NCBI GenBank assembly: GCA_016218965.1
Contig: JACRCP010000077.1
Location: 1-32,414, forward strand
Direction: 5' to 3'
DNA length: 32,414 bases
From: Deltaproteobacteria bacterium
Lineage (GTDB): Bacteria; Myxococcota; SpSt-1050; JACRCP01
Each line of letters begins with the position of its first letter. Position 1 is the stretch's first letter. The notes below the pieces were generated by a model that did no database searches, was not told the DNA's origin, and saw nothing but the letters and a program-made list of their open reading frames with translations. Shown here piece after piece: positions 1 to 6,661 of this stretch. Position numbers and translations under genes: made by a program.

Positions 1-134
1 CCGCCCGCTTCTACCCTCGCAAATTCTACGCCTCGGCCCAGCACTTGGCCCGCTGCTCGCGAACCCGGAACGTTCGCGCGTCTCGTGGCTCGAAGGCGCC
101 GGGACAGCACTTGCACCGTTAGGTTAGTGCTCAT
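1..134 (-). CDS. Third ORF of the Cas10/RAMP operon, partial at window edge
   Basis: An ATG at 134-132 overlaps the TGA of the RAMP gene (ATGA junction), the same junction that links cas10 to the RAMP gene. The frame stays open to the left edge of the window, about 44 codons, starting MSTNLTVQVLSRRL. I recognise no domain; the visible part is Arg- and Val-rich and does not look like a RAMP N-terminus. The ATGA spacing is the main evidence that this is a real, translationally coupled gene. Alternatives: the frame is accidental and the upstream RAMP gene is simply truncated here, or the edge belongs to a plus-strand gene, since two plus frames are also open from the edge (stops at 120-122 and 125-127). 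Certainty is low. Confidence 0.3.
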   Translation of the reverse strand, partial: MSTNLTVQVLSRRLRATRRANVPGSRAAGQVLGRGVEFARVEAG

Positions 135-1060
135 GCCCCCTTGCCCCCCTTCGGATATTGGACCGAGAGCGGAACCGGCACAGGCAGCGTCGATGGCAAA
201 AGGTCAGTACAACCCGGCGGGAGCGGATAGCCGTTCGACACGACAAGCGGCGAATCCTCCGAGATGAGCGCGCAAGCCTTCTGCTGCTTCGCCGCGTCAG
301 AGAGCCAGATGTACTCGTGCCGCAGCATTCCCAGGATTGTCGAGCCTGGGATGAACGGATGTGTTCGCAGCAAGTTCCCCGCCTGCGAGCCGACGGTGAA
401 GCACACCGCCTCACACGCCTCCCAGCAGAGGCGCAAACGGATGGCGCTAGAATTCTGCTTTGCATCGGGCAAGACAAGCCTATGCGCTTCGAGTATGTCC
501 TTCAGCGGCAATTGTAGCCGCACAGCACCCAATCCCCTGCGACGATGCCCCCCGAGTTCGCGGAGATTTTTCAGCGCGTCTTCGATGAACCGCCGGGCAG
601 ATTCCGCGACCTTGTCGTCCCTGCATCTGGCCGAAACGGTGCCGTGGAGAGTGATGCCGTCAACGCCACACTGAATGTTCCGCAACGAGTGCTGCTTCGC
701 CCTGCCTGTCTCGGGATCGACGGCCGTTTGATTGTGTACGATGAACAGGTCGTCGCCAGCGACCGTCGGCCGCAACGATGAAACGAATAGTGAATCGCCT
801 TCGGCAAACTCGAATAGGACGTGGAAAAGTTTCTTCTTGTCGGCCCCGTCACCGAGCGTGTAATGGGGCGAGTCGCAGAGCCGTCTGGCGCTTTCCCGAA
901 GAAGCCCCTTGACGGTGTCATCCGGCACAATGGGCACACGGTATCCGCCGACCTCCTCCCACCGCTGTCCTGCATCGTATTCACCCGCCTTGCCAACCCC
1001 GCTTCCGGTGTGGAATGGCTCGAGGGTCAGGTACTGGTACTCGATTGTGAACCGTTTCAT
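131..1060 (-). CDS. Type III CRISPR RAMP protein: Csm3-like domain fused to truncated Csx10-like domain
   Basis: This 309-residue protein would be a backbone subunit of a type III effector complex with the adjacent Cas10, holding crRNA and perhaps cutting target RNA. Domain 1 (about 1-185) begins with a ferredoxin-fold strand and the FHTGSG turn. It has Asp29 in a position suitable for the Csm3/Cmr4 cleavage aspartate, the helix VPDDTVKGLLRESARRL (45-61), and the Gly/Arg loop GGHRRRGLGAV (170-180). Domain 2 (about 206-309) restarts with RLRLCWEA and has HPFIPGSTILGMLRHEY (234-250), NGYPLPPG and VPVPLSV, a pattern known from the N-terminal RAMP of Csx10. It then ends abruptly at G-rich codons (YPKGGKGA), so most of a Csx10 is missing. 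The start at 1060 was chosen because it overlaps the cas10 stop as ATGA, with GGGAAGAGG upstream. Family assignment is by motif only; the exact subtype is inference. Confidence 0.75.
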   Translation of the reverse strand: MKRFTIEYQYLTLEPFHTGSGVGKAGEYDAGQRWEEVGGYRVPIVPDDTVKGLLRESARRLCDSPHYTLGDGADKKKLFHVLFEFAEGDSLFVSSLRPTVAGDDLFIVHNQTAVDPETGRAKQHSLRNIQCGVDGITLHGTVSARCRDDKVAESARRFIEDALKNLRELGGHRRRGLGAVRLQLPLKDILEAHRLVLPDAKQNSSAIRLRLCWEACEAVCFTVGSQAGNLLRTHPFIPGSTILGMLRHEYIWLSDAAKQQKACALISEDSPLVVSNGYPLPPGCTDLLPSTLPVPVPLSVQYPKGGKGA

Positions 1061-2778
1061 GCCAAATGCCTCTTCCCGTTCACTGGCGCTGCCGCTGGTG
1101 TCGTCACATCGAGTAGCTCGATCAAGTCTATCCATTCCGTGAACCACGCCGTGGGGTTCTCGTTTTCACCTTCCGGTTTCCACGCGGGCGCAAGCTGCGC
1201 CCGGACATCTTTGCCGATCTCTTGAACCAACATCTCCGCCTCTTCCCGGCCTCTCCCAAACGCGGAGGCGAGCGTTTTCAGCTTGTTTCGTGCGACCTTG
1301 GCCCGTCCCTCGATGGCCATTGAGCCCACTGCGCGCGCCCGTTGGAGGAGATCGTCAAGGCTTGCTGTGCCAGAACCACTTAGAATGGGATACGGTCTCT
1401 TCGTGAGAGTGAGCGTCTCTTTGTGACCATCCACGGTCCACGCCCGGTGGAACTCCCGCCGCTTTATCTCCGGAAGATCAGTTACCGTCGCATCATGCAT
1501 CACGTACCAGTCGACCGCCGAGTACTCCTTGCGGGCGCAGTCGGCGAGTTGCTCCGCGAGGGCACACGCAGCGGCGAACGGATACTTCAACGGCACGATC
1601 GCCACCCCGGCCTTGAAAGTCAGAGGGCCGAATTCGCCAGCCCATCTGTGCAGGGATTCTGAGTGGGTCGGATATTTCGGTTCCGCTACCACTCCGTCAC
1701 CCAAAAGCTCTCGATGACGTTTCGCATACTCGATGAGCACGTCGAATACATCTTCCGCACGGAGGACCATAAGCATGTCGTCGCCGGCAATCATAAGCGT
1801 CTTGAACGGGAGTGGTCCCTTGCTCGACTGGTATTTGTTGTGAAGCACTTTGCGCGCGGCATCAACTATCGCGACGCGATTCAGGATGCGTGCCCTCATG
1901 AAGAAGGCTTCGGGGTACAAGGCCATCTCGAAAAACCCGCCTTTCCCGTCCCGGTTCTTCTTTTTCATGTACTCCTTGAGCCCAACGCCCATCCGATTCC
2001 CATCCACAGTGATTACGGCGAGGTACCGTTTGAGCGTCTTCGGCGGGAAGAATTCCTCAAAACTCCACGGCGTTTTGAAGGCCCCCCCCTCTTCGCGTTG
2101 GTACACAAGGCGATCGACGGCCTCAGCGACACCACCGGCTCCGGAGTTGGACATCATGAATTTTGCCCTTCGCCCGGCGGGGCTTTTTCGTGGCGGTTCT
2201 GAGTCTGATCGTGATTCTTCCATCTCATCTTCGGCAATCTCCTGCCCCGTATAGGCGCAAACACCCCCGAACGGCAGACGGAGCGGGATGCTGGCCTGCG
2301 CCGCGGGGGGCGCAAATTTCAGCTTGCCGAGCGCCTGCCGAACCGCGCGATCGAAGTCCGCAAACGGGGCCGTTGAGTCAATCGCACTGCAATGTACAGC
2401 CACGTTGAGCCCAGGAATCGCACTTGGCGATAGGGTTTCAATGACGGTTTTCAATGCCGCCGCGTCGTCTTCGCGCTCAAGTACCGCCTCGAAATGACCG
2501 CCGGTGCACGTGATGATTCCTCGGGCGAGCTTGTCAGCGGCGTCGGCTTCGAAAGATTGCCCTTTGAGCAGCTTTTTCTCCATCTTGAAGAGATCAAGGA
2601 TCAGCTCTATTGCAGGGCCGGTGAAAGGCCCTGCACTTGGGCAGTGGGGACAGGTCCCATACAGCACAGTGTAGAACCCAGCGTGCGCTCCATTGGCGGA
2701 GGCGATGGCCTTGAGCTTGGGGATTGCAAGGAGGTACTTCTGGATGAACTGCGACTCCACGGCGACGTGAACCTGCAT
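1057..2778 (-). CDS. cas10: Cas10-type polymerase/cyclase subunit (HD-less, type III CRISPR)
   Basis: A 573-residue large subunit of a type III CRISPR effector; Cas10 proteins make cyclic oligoadenylate on target RNA binding. Residues 1-30 (VAVESQFIQKYLLAIPKLKAI) match the opening of HD-less Cas10/Cmr2 proteins, followed by CPHC at 43-46. A second Cys-containing turn, CAYTG, is at 174. The first palm strand is YLAVITVDGNRMG (252-264, Asp259). The second palm carries LMIAGDDMLM, with AGDD at 331-334 in place of the usual GGDD, followed by GVAIVPLKYPFAAA (391-404). No HD nuclease domain is present, and the protein is much shorter than the usual 750-1000 residues. The start follows a strong GGGAGGAGG; an upstream ATG at 2832 would add 18 residues reading through that site. 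GC content looks lower than in flanking genes, suggesting transfer. It is linked by ATGA to the RAMP gene. Confidence 0.85.
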   Translation of the reverse strand: MQVHVAVESQFIQKYLLAIPKLKAIASANGAHAGFYTVLYGTCPHCPSAGPFTGPAIELILDLFKMEKKLLKGQSFEADAADKLARGIITCTGGHFEAVLEREDDAAALKTVIETLSPSAIPGLNVAVHCSAIDSTAPFADFDRAVRQALGKLKFAPPAAQASIPLRLPFGGVCAYTGQEIAEDEMEESRSDSEPPRKSPAGRRAKFMMSNSGAGGVAEAVDRLVYQREEGGAFKTPWSFEEFFPPKTLKRYLAVITVDGNRMGVGLKEYMKKKNRDGKGGFFEMALYPEAFFMRARILNRVAIVDAARKVLHNKYQSSKGPLPFKTLMIAGDDMLMVLRAEDVFDVLIEYAKRHRELLGDGVVAEPKYPTHSESLHRWAGEFGPLTFKAGVAIVPLKYPFAAACALAEQLADCARKEYSAVDWYVMHDATVTDLPEIKRREFHRAWTVDGHKETLTLTKRPYPILSGSGTASLDDLLQRARAVGSMAIEGRAKVARNKLKTLASAFGRGREEAEMLVQEIGKDVRAQLAPAWKPEGENENPTAWFTEWIDLIELLDVTTPAAAPVNGKRHLA

Positions 2779-2782
2779 CTGG

Positions 2783-2791
2783 CCTCCTCCC
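2783..2791 (-). promoter_or_regulatory. Ribosome binding site that fixes the cas10 start
   Basis: On the minus strand GGGAGGAGG lies four bases upstream of the ATG at 2778-2776. Its strength and spacing favour this start over the upstream in-frame ATG at 2832, whose reading frame would run through the site. The 206 bases between this gene and the thioesterase gene (2779-2984) show no other convincing signal; I could not find a CRISPR repeat or a clear promoter there. Confidence 0.7.
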
Positions 2792-2984
2792 GCGCTATTC
2801 GTCCAAAGTTGTGACAAACGGGATGTTAACATAGTTGATTCTCCAAATCATCGGAAAAACCGCAGGGCAGCGGTGGCTCAGCGCCGGTGAGAGCCCGGGC
2901 CGGATTCGATGGTTGCGGCCGACCGGTTCCCGGCGTGTCACGCCTCCGTCAGGGGCCGCGCGTCCAGAATTTGTCGGGGAGCTT

Positions 2985-3464
2985 CTATCTCCCGAGTATC
3001 AGGTTCTCGGGGGCGCGGACGGCCACGACGCGGCCGCGGGCGCACAGCTCTCCCTTGGCGAAAAGCTCGCTTGAGACGACGATCTTTCGGCCCTTGACCT
3101 CCTCGACCTTCCCGCGCACGACGAGCTCGGCATCGATCGGCGTGGGCCGAAGGTAGTCCACGTGGAGCGACGCCGTGACGAAACGCAATTCGGGCGCCGT
3201 GCCAAGCTCGCGCCCCTCTGCACGGTACGCGGCCGCCGCGGCGGTGCCGGTGGAATGGCAGTCAATCACCGAGGCGATGAGGCCGCCGTAGACGTAGCCG
3301 GGGATGGCCGTATGGTGCGAAAGCGGCGTAAACCGCGTGACCGACTCGACGCCGTCCCGGTACGTCTTGAGCTTCAGGCCGTGCTCGTTCAATCTACCGC
3401 AGCCGTAGCAGTGCGCGGCCCAGTCGGGGTACACGTCCTGAAACGCGATCTTTCCGTCATTCAT
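2985..3464 (-). CDS. PaaI-family hotdog-fold thioesterase
   Basis: The 159-residue protein starts MNDGKIAFQDVYPDWAAHCY and is of the size and layout of PaaI/4HBT acyl-CoA thioesterases, which hydrolyse acyl-CoA in the cytosol. The segment CYGCGRLNEHGLKLKTY followed by YVYGGLIASVIDCHSTGTA corresponds to the family's central helix with its GG and the acidic residue. LHVDYLRPTPIDAEL then ELFAKGELCARGRVVAV form the C-terminal strands. I chose the internal ATG at 3464 because the family's N-terminus aligns there and GGGG lies about ten bases upstream; an in-frame ATG at 3527 would add 21 low-complexity residues. It is divergent from the small lipoprotein gene at 3602. The substrate cannot be told from sequence. 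Confidence 0.85.
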   Translation of the reverse strand: MNDGKIAFQDVYPDWAAHCYGCGRLNEHGLKLKTYRDGVESVTRFTPLSHHTAIPGYVYGGLIASVIDCHSTGTAAAAAYRAEGRELGTAPELRFVTASLHVDYLRPTPIDAELVVRGKVEEVKGRKIVVSSELFAKGELCARGRVVAVRAPENLILGR

Positions 3465-3601
3465 TTCGGCACCCCTTTGTGCCCCCCTTTCGGGCGCATT
3501 CTGGCGCGAGCGCGCGCTTTCGGTCAAGCCCGATCTGTGGCAGAATGCCTGTCATGAACGGAGACAGGGCGTCAGGCGCAGGAAACACCGGGAGGACACG
3601 G

Positions 3602-3964
3602 ATGAGGACGAAAAGAAGCAGCAGGCCCATCGTGCGGCTCGCCGCGGCGGCGTTCCCGCTTACTTTGGTGTTCGGGTTTTGGGGGTGCGAAAAGGAAAAG
3701 CCGCCGGCACCCCGGCCCGCGCGGCAGCAACCGCTTCAGCCCGACGGCACCACCGCCCGAAAGGTGACTTCAACCCTGGATCGCCTCAAGGTCCAGATGG
3801 ACCTTTCAGCCGTCCGTGCCGGCCTCCGGGCGTGGCACTCCGGCAATGGAACGTACCCCGGCTCGATCGGCAACCTAAATCTCGAGGGCTTGAGCTACCC
3901 CGCCGACCTCGCGTACGACCCCGCAAGAGGCACCGTCAGGAGCCTCACGTATCCGGAGTTGTAA
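3602..3964 (+). CDS. Small lipoprotein with pseudopilin (GspG-like) C-terminal segment
   Basis: A 120-residue predicted lipoprotein. The N-terminus MRTKRSSRPIVRL is basic, then hydrophobic, ending in a lipobox FGFWGC with Cys at about 28. A Pro-rich linker follows, then DLSAVRAGLRAWHSGNGTYPGS. This resembles the segment after the N-terminal helix of type II secretion major pseudopilins (D-L-x-x-L-x-x-Y-x-x-x-x-G-x-Y-P), but the pilin N-terminal methylation helix itself is absent. The start has GGGAGGA seven bases upstream. Its stop codon TAA at 3962-3964 shares its last base with a 160-bp palindromic element, so the present C-terminus may have been created by an insertion. Function unknown; the pseudopilin resemblance covers only about 30 residues. 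Confidence 0.65.
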   Translation: MRTKRSSRPIVRLAAAAFPLTLVFGFWGCEKEKPPAPRPARQQPLQPDGTTARKVTSTLDRLKVQMDLSAVRAGLRAWHSGNGTYPGSIGNLNLEGLSYPADLAYDPARGTVRSLTYPEL

Positions 3965-4123
3965 GGGTTCACGCAAAAATAAGTTCGCATTTATGGGCGT
4001 CGAGGCGCCCGTCCGGCGAGGCGCGCGGAGCGCCGCGTACCAGAGGTACGTAAGCGACGCGCAACGAAGCCGGACGGGATGGATCGGCGGTCAGAAATGT
4101 GAAGTTATTTTTGCGCGAGCCCT
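3964..4123. repeat. 160-bp MITE-like imperfect palindrome
   Basis: The ends are inverted copies: left AGGGTTCACGCAAAAATAA and right (reverse complement) AGGGCTCGCGCAAAAATAA, continuing as GTTCGCATTT against CTTCACATTT, 29 bases with five mismatches. A second pair, CCCGTCCGGC and GCCGGACGGG, lies inside, and a GTACCAGAGGTAC hairpin lies near the centre. The whole could fold into one long cruciform. It begins exactly at the stop codon of the lipoprotein gene and carries no ORF, which fits a non-autonomous transposable element or a large REP-like unit. No clear target-site duplication longer than the TA/TAA at the edges is visible. It occupies half of the gene-free stretch 3965-4309. Confidence 0.7.
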
Positions 4124-4127
4124 AAGA

Positions 4128-4159
4128 GCGAAGGACGACCGACGACTGACGACTGACGA
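4128..4159. repeat. Heptanucleotide tandem array (ACGACTG)
   Basis: Three to four consecutive 7-base units, ACGACCG, ACGACTG, ACGACTG and ACGAAAA, lie just right of the palindromic element. The reverse complement of the unit, CAGTCGT, is the unit of the longer array at 22433-22488, so the two are copies of one dispersed heptamer family. No coding potential. Confidence 0.65.
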
Positions 4160-4236
4160 AAAAGGCGGAATCACAACAGGCCGGATGTCCGTTCGCGGCC
4201 GCCCGTCCCAAACGTCGCTTGCGGATCGTGAGTCTT

Positions 4237-4298
4237 AGTACAGCTTCCCGCAAGTAAGTGCCCACCTCGCTGGTCACTCACTTGCGGGGCGCTGTACT
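4237..4298. repeat. REP-like hairpin 11 bases downstream of the aspartic protease gene
   Basis: AGTACAGCTTCCCGCAAGTAAGTG (shown as two arms, 4237-4260) pairs with 4275-4298 over 24 bases with three mismatches, leaving a 14-base loop. It lies 11 bases beyond the stop of the minus-strand protease gene, where a transcript hairpin could act in termination or mRNA 3'-end protection. No T-run follows on the minus strand, so it is not a classical intrinsic terminator. Its symmetry suggests a REP-type repeat. Confidence 0.6.
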
Positions 4299-4309
4299 TA
4301 GGCCGAAGG

Positions 4310-5701
4310 TCAGGGCAGGAGGCGGTCGACGGACACTTCGACCTCGCGGTCCACGCCTTCGTTTGACACGACCAGCGTCCGGGTTTCGCCCGGGACGCCG
4401 CGGAGTTCGAGTCGCAGATCGTCCAGGCCTTTGCCTTCGACGCCCTGCCCGTCGATCGCGCGGAGTACGTCGCCCGCGGAGACTCCCTTCGCCTCCGCGT
4501 CCGAAGGTGAAAACACCATGTCAATCACGACCTCGCCACCCTCGCGCGCGATCTCGACGCCGACGCGGTCCCATTCACCGGCGGGGACGTGCGGGAGGTC
4601 GTTGTACGAGTAAAACTCCCAGCGGCCGGCCGCCACGTCGATCGCGGTGAAGAAACGGCGGTAGAACGGGTAGCCCAAAAACCCGTCGACAGCAACGCCC
4701 AGCGCGTCGAACACCGGCCGCAGGTGATGGTCGTCCGGCACGACGACGGCCCACGTCCCTTCGGCGACAGCGCCGCCGACGTCGATTGATGTGATTCTGA
4801 CTATCGTCGCGGGGTCCGAGCCGTAGCTCGTGTACCACAGGTATCCCGAAAGACCGGAGTCGAGAAGCGACGGCTCCACGAACGACCGGGTGAGGATTGT
4901 CACCCCCGAGCCGGTGTCGGCGATGAGGCGCGCCGTCTTCCCGCCGACCCGCGCCTCCACGAGAGGGATCCCGAGGTTCCCATCGACGACGTATGGGACA
5001 ACAATCCCTTCCTCCGTCGAAAAACCCGGCGGCGCTTCTTCGGGCGCTGTCTCGGTGACCACGGCGGCCGAGGTCCTGTAGTCAAGGCCGAAGTAGAGCT
5101 CCGAGAAGATGTCCTGACCGATCAAGCCGTGGATGGAGATGCCGATGTGGTCTTTGGCCTCCGTCAGATCTGCGGCGAGCACCTCGTAGTCCGAAAAGAC
5201 GTTCCCGCTGCCGAAGTCGATCGTGATGACGCCGACCCCGTTCTGCACGTTGCGCAAAAGCGTCGTCTCGACGGCGGTGCGGACAGCGCCTGTGTCCACG
5301 ACCAGAAGGAATGGCCCGGCGTTCCCGTCGAGATTGACGGGATAGAGGACCTGCCCGTCGATCGGAATCGTCACAGGCACAAGCGGGGGGTACGAGCCCG
5401 CATCCGCGACACCGGCGTCCGGCGGTTTGCCTCCGCCGGAATCCGTCGGGATGTCCGCGTCCGGTGCACCGGTGTCAGCGGAGATGTCGTTCGAGTCCGA
5501 ACTGATCGTGCTTGAGGCGCCGTCGCAACCGGCGAGAAAGAGGATGGCGACAAGGCAGGCGAAGACAAGCGGAAGTCGAAGTATGCCCTGCCGGGTGCCA
5601 CGGACAACCTTGGGTTGTCCGTGTGCCTCGGTCCCGAGTCCCGCACGGACAAGCTGAGCTTGTCCGTGGCACCCCCTGAACGGGTTCGCGGCGGAGGTCA
5701 C
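4310..5701 (-). CDS. Retropepsin-like aspartic protease lipoprotein with C-terminal PDZ domain
   Basis: About 463 residues from the chosen start. A hydrophobic segment LPLVFACLVAILFLAGC ends in a lipobox, then an Asp/Gly/Ala-rich linker. Two pepsin/retropepsin half-domains follow: LVVDTGAVRTAV (DTG at 136-138) with GLIGQDIF, and LIADTGSGVTIL (DTG at 262-264) with DGFLGYPFY. A PDZ domain closes the protein (about 380-460, AKGVSAGDVLRAIDG). Such proteins act in the envelope as peptidases or peptide binders. The start is problematic: no ATG, GTG or TTG lies close to the signal peptide. GTG 5701 overlaps the upstream stop as GTGA but places about 40 residues, encoded by a palindromic repeat, before the signal peptide. 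ATG 5737 is longer still; ATA at 5584 sits at the natural distance after CAGGGC. Confidence 0.8.
   Translation of the reverse strand: MTSAANPFRGCHGQAQLVRAGLGTEAHGQPKVVRGTRQGILRLPLVFACLVAILFLAGCDGASSTISSDSNDISADTGAPDADIPTDSGGGKPPDAGVADAGSYPPLVPVTIPIDGQVLYPVNLDGNAGPFLLVVDTGAVRTAVETTLLRNVQNGVGVITIDFGSGNVFSDYEVLAADLTEAKDHIGISIHGLIGQDIFSELYFGLDYRTSAAVVTETAPEEAPPGFSTEEGIVVPYVVDGNLGIPLVEARVGGKTARLIADTGSGVTILTRSFVEPSLLDSGLSGYLWYTSYGSDPATIVRITSIDVGGAVAEGTWAVVVPDDHHLRPVFDALGVAVDGFLGYPFYRRFFTAIDVAAGRWEFYSYNDLPHVPAGEWDRVGVEIAREGGEVVIDMVFSPSDAEAKGVSAGDVLRAIDGQGVEGKGLDDLRLELRGVPGETRTLVVSNEGVDREVEVSVDRLLP
5593..5674. repeat. BIME-like double hairpin between two lipoprotein genes
   Basis: Two perfect 11-bp stems, CACGGACAACC/GGTTGTCCGTG with loop TTG (5599-5623) and CACGGACAAGC/GCTTGTCCGTG with loop TGA (5644-5668), are arranged head to head. 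The outer bases GGGTGCCACGG (5593-5603) also pair with CCGTGGCACCC (5664-5674), so the whole is one nested palindrome. It lies between the stop of the upstream DAG-rich lipoprotein gene and the signal-peptide codons of the protease gene, which is the arrangement of bacterial interspersed mosaic elements. It may have displaced the original start of the downstream gene. Confidence 0.75.
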
Positions 5702-6642
5702 TGGCAGCACGGGAGCTCGGCGGGCATCACGGCGCAAAGGTCCGTGATGTCCCTCGGATCCACTATGTCCATGCTCCCGGAAACCGAGAAGCTCCCGCCC
5801 TCGATCTGCGTCACGCCCTGGACCGCCCCGAAGGTGAGCGAGCCGCCTTCACCCCAGCCCAAAAGGCAGATCTGCTGGGCGGTGATGTGCTTGATGACCG
5901 CCGCCATCGCCTCGGGGCCGACTTGCCAGACGGAGCCCTGCGTCACTGCGCTGTCGGGGTCGAAATCCACCTTGACGCTGTATTGGGGCGAGGTGACCGA
6001 GATCATGCTCATCTGCGTGAGCGAGAGGATCGGATCGCCCGACGCGTGGCTCCCGAAGTACATCTTTTCGGCGTACGAGGCGATATCGACCCCGCCGACG
6101 GTCCCCGTGATGCAGTACTGTTGGACGAGGTCGGAAAAGTGCGAGGCCATGTACGTCATGTTCGAGATCTTGCTCGCATCCAGGACATACGAGACATCGC
6201 AATTCACGGCGAGCGTTCCCAGAAGCGTTGCCGTCCCGGCGTCGGTGGTGCTCGCATCGTGGCCGGCGTCGTGCGGCGTCCCGGCGTCATGTCCCGCGTC
6301 CCCGGCGGCATCAACGGGCATTCCGGCGTCGTGCCCGGTATCTTCCGCGGTCCCGGCGTCTTGTCCGGCGTCGTAAGGCGTTCCGCCGTCGTCGCCCGCG
6401 TCGGACGTGTCGGACAGATCGGACGCATCCGCCGGATGGGACACGTCCGTCCCCGTCGCGTCGGCCGCCGTGGCGTCTTCGGACGCGGTTCCCCCATCGT
6501 CGGTCCGGCCGCTGTCTTCTGCACCCACGCCCCGGTCTTCCGTCTGCCCGCCGGCTTCACCACTCCCCGGTTCAGTGACGGTGGAGCCGCAACCCGCAGC
6601 GGCGAAAAACAGAAGGCCTGTCACGATCGCGGCGTTTCTCAC
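5698..6642 (-). CDS. DAG-repeat lipoprotein of unknown function
   Basis: 314 residues. The start is GTG at 6642 with GGAGGTG seven bases upstream. The signal sequence MRNAAIVTGLLFFAAAGC has its lipobox Cys at 18. Residues about 28-137 are a linker made of DAG, DAS, DTG and DDGG units, typical of surface lipoproteins in myxobacterial-type genomes. The C-terminal domain (about 138-314) has conserved-looking features such as NCDVSYVLDASKISN, QQYCITGTVGG, AQQICLLGWGEGGS and a Cys-rich end (AELPCCQ); I do not recognise it. It is probably an outer-membrane-anchored, secreted protein. It is cotranscribed with the protease lipoprotein downstream (GTGA contact) and lies 19 bases after the regulator gene. 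Confidence 0.8.
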   Translation of the reverse strand: MRNAAIVTGLLFFAAAGCGSTVTEPGSGEAGGQTEDRGVGAEDSGRTDDGGTASEDATAADATGTDVSHPADASDLSDTSDAGDDGGTPYDAGQDAGTAEDTGHDAGMPVDAAGDAGHDAGTPHDAGHDASTTDAGTATLLGTLAVNCDVSYVLDASKISNMTYMASHFSDLVQQYCITGTVGGVDIASYAEKMYFGSHASGDPILSLTQMSMISVTSPQYSVKVDFDPDSAVTQGSVWQVGPEAMAAVIKHITAQQICLLGWGEGGSLTFGAVQGVTQIEGGSFSVSGSMDIVDPRDITDLCAVMPAELPCCQ

Positions 6643-6661
6643 TTCACACCTCCGATCTTAT

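Noticed and set aside
39..113. Two copies of CAGCACTTG 66 bases apart, considered as a CRISPR repeat remnant near the cas genes
   Set aside because: Only nine bases are shared, the flanks do not match, and no third copy is found; chance is sufficient.
2830..2984. Possible riboswitch or CRISPR leader in the gap upstream of cas10
   Set aside because: GC-rich with a few short stems, but I could match no known riboswitch core or repeat, and no array follows.
4128..4159. Heptamer runs considered as part of a CRISPR array
   Set aside because: The period is 7 bases with no spacers, so they are short tandem repeats.
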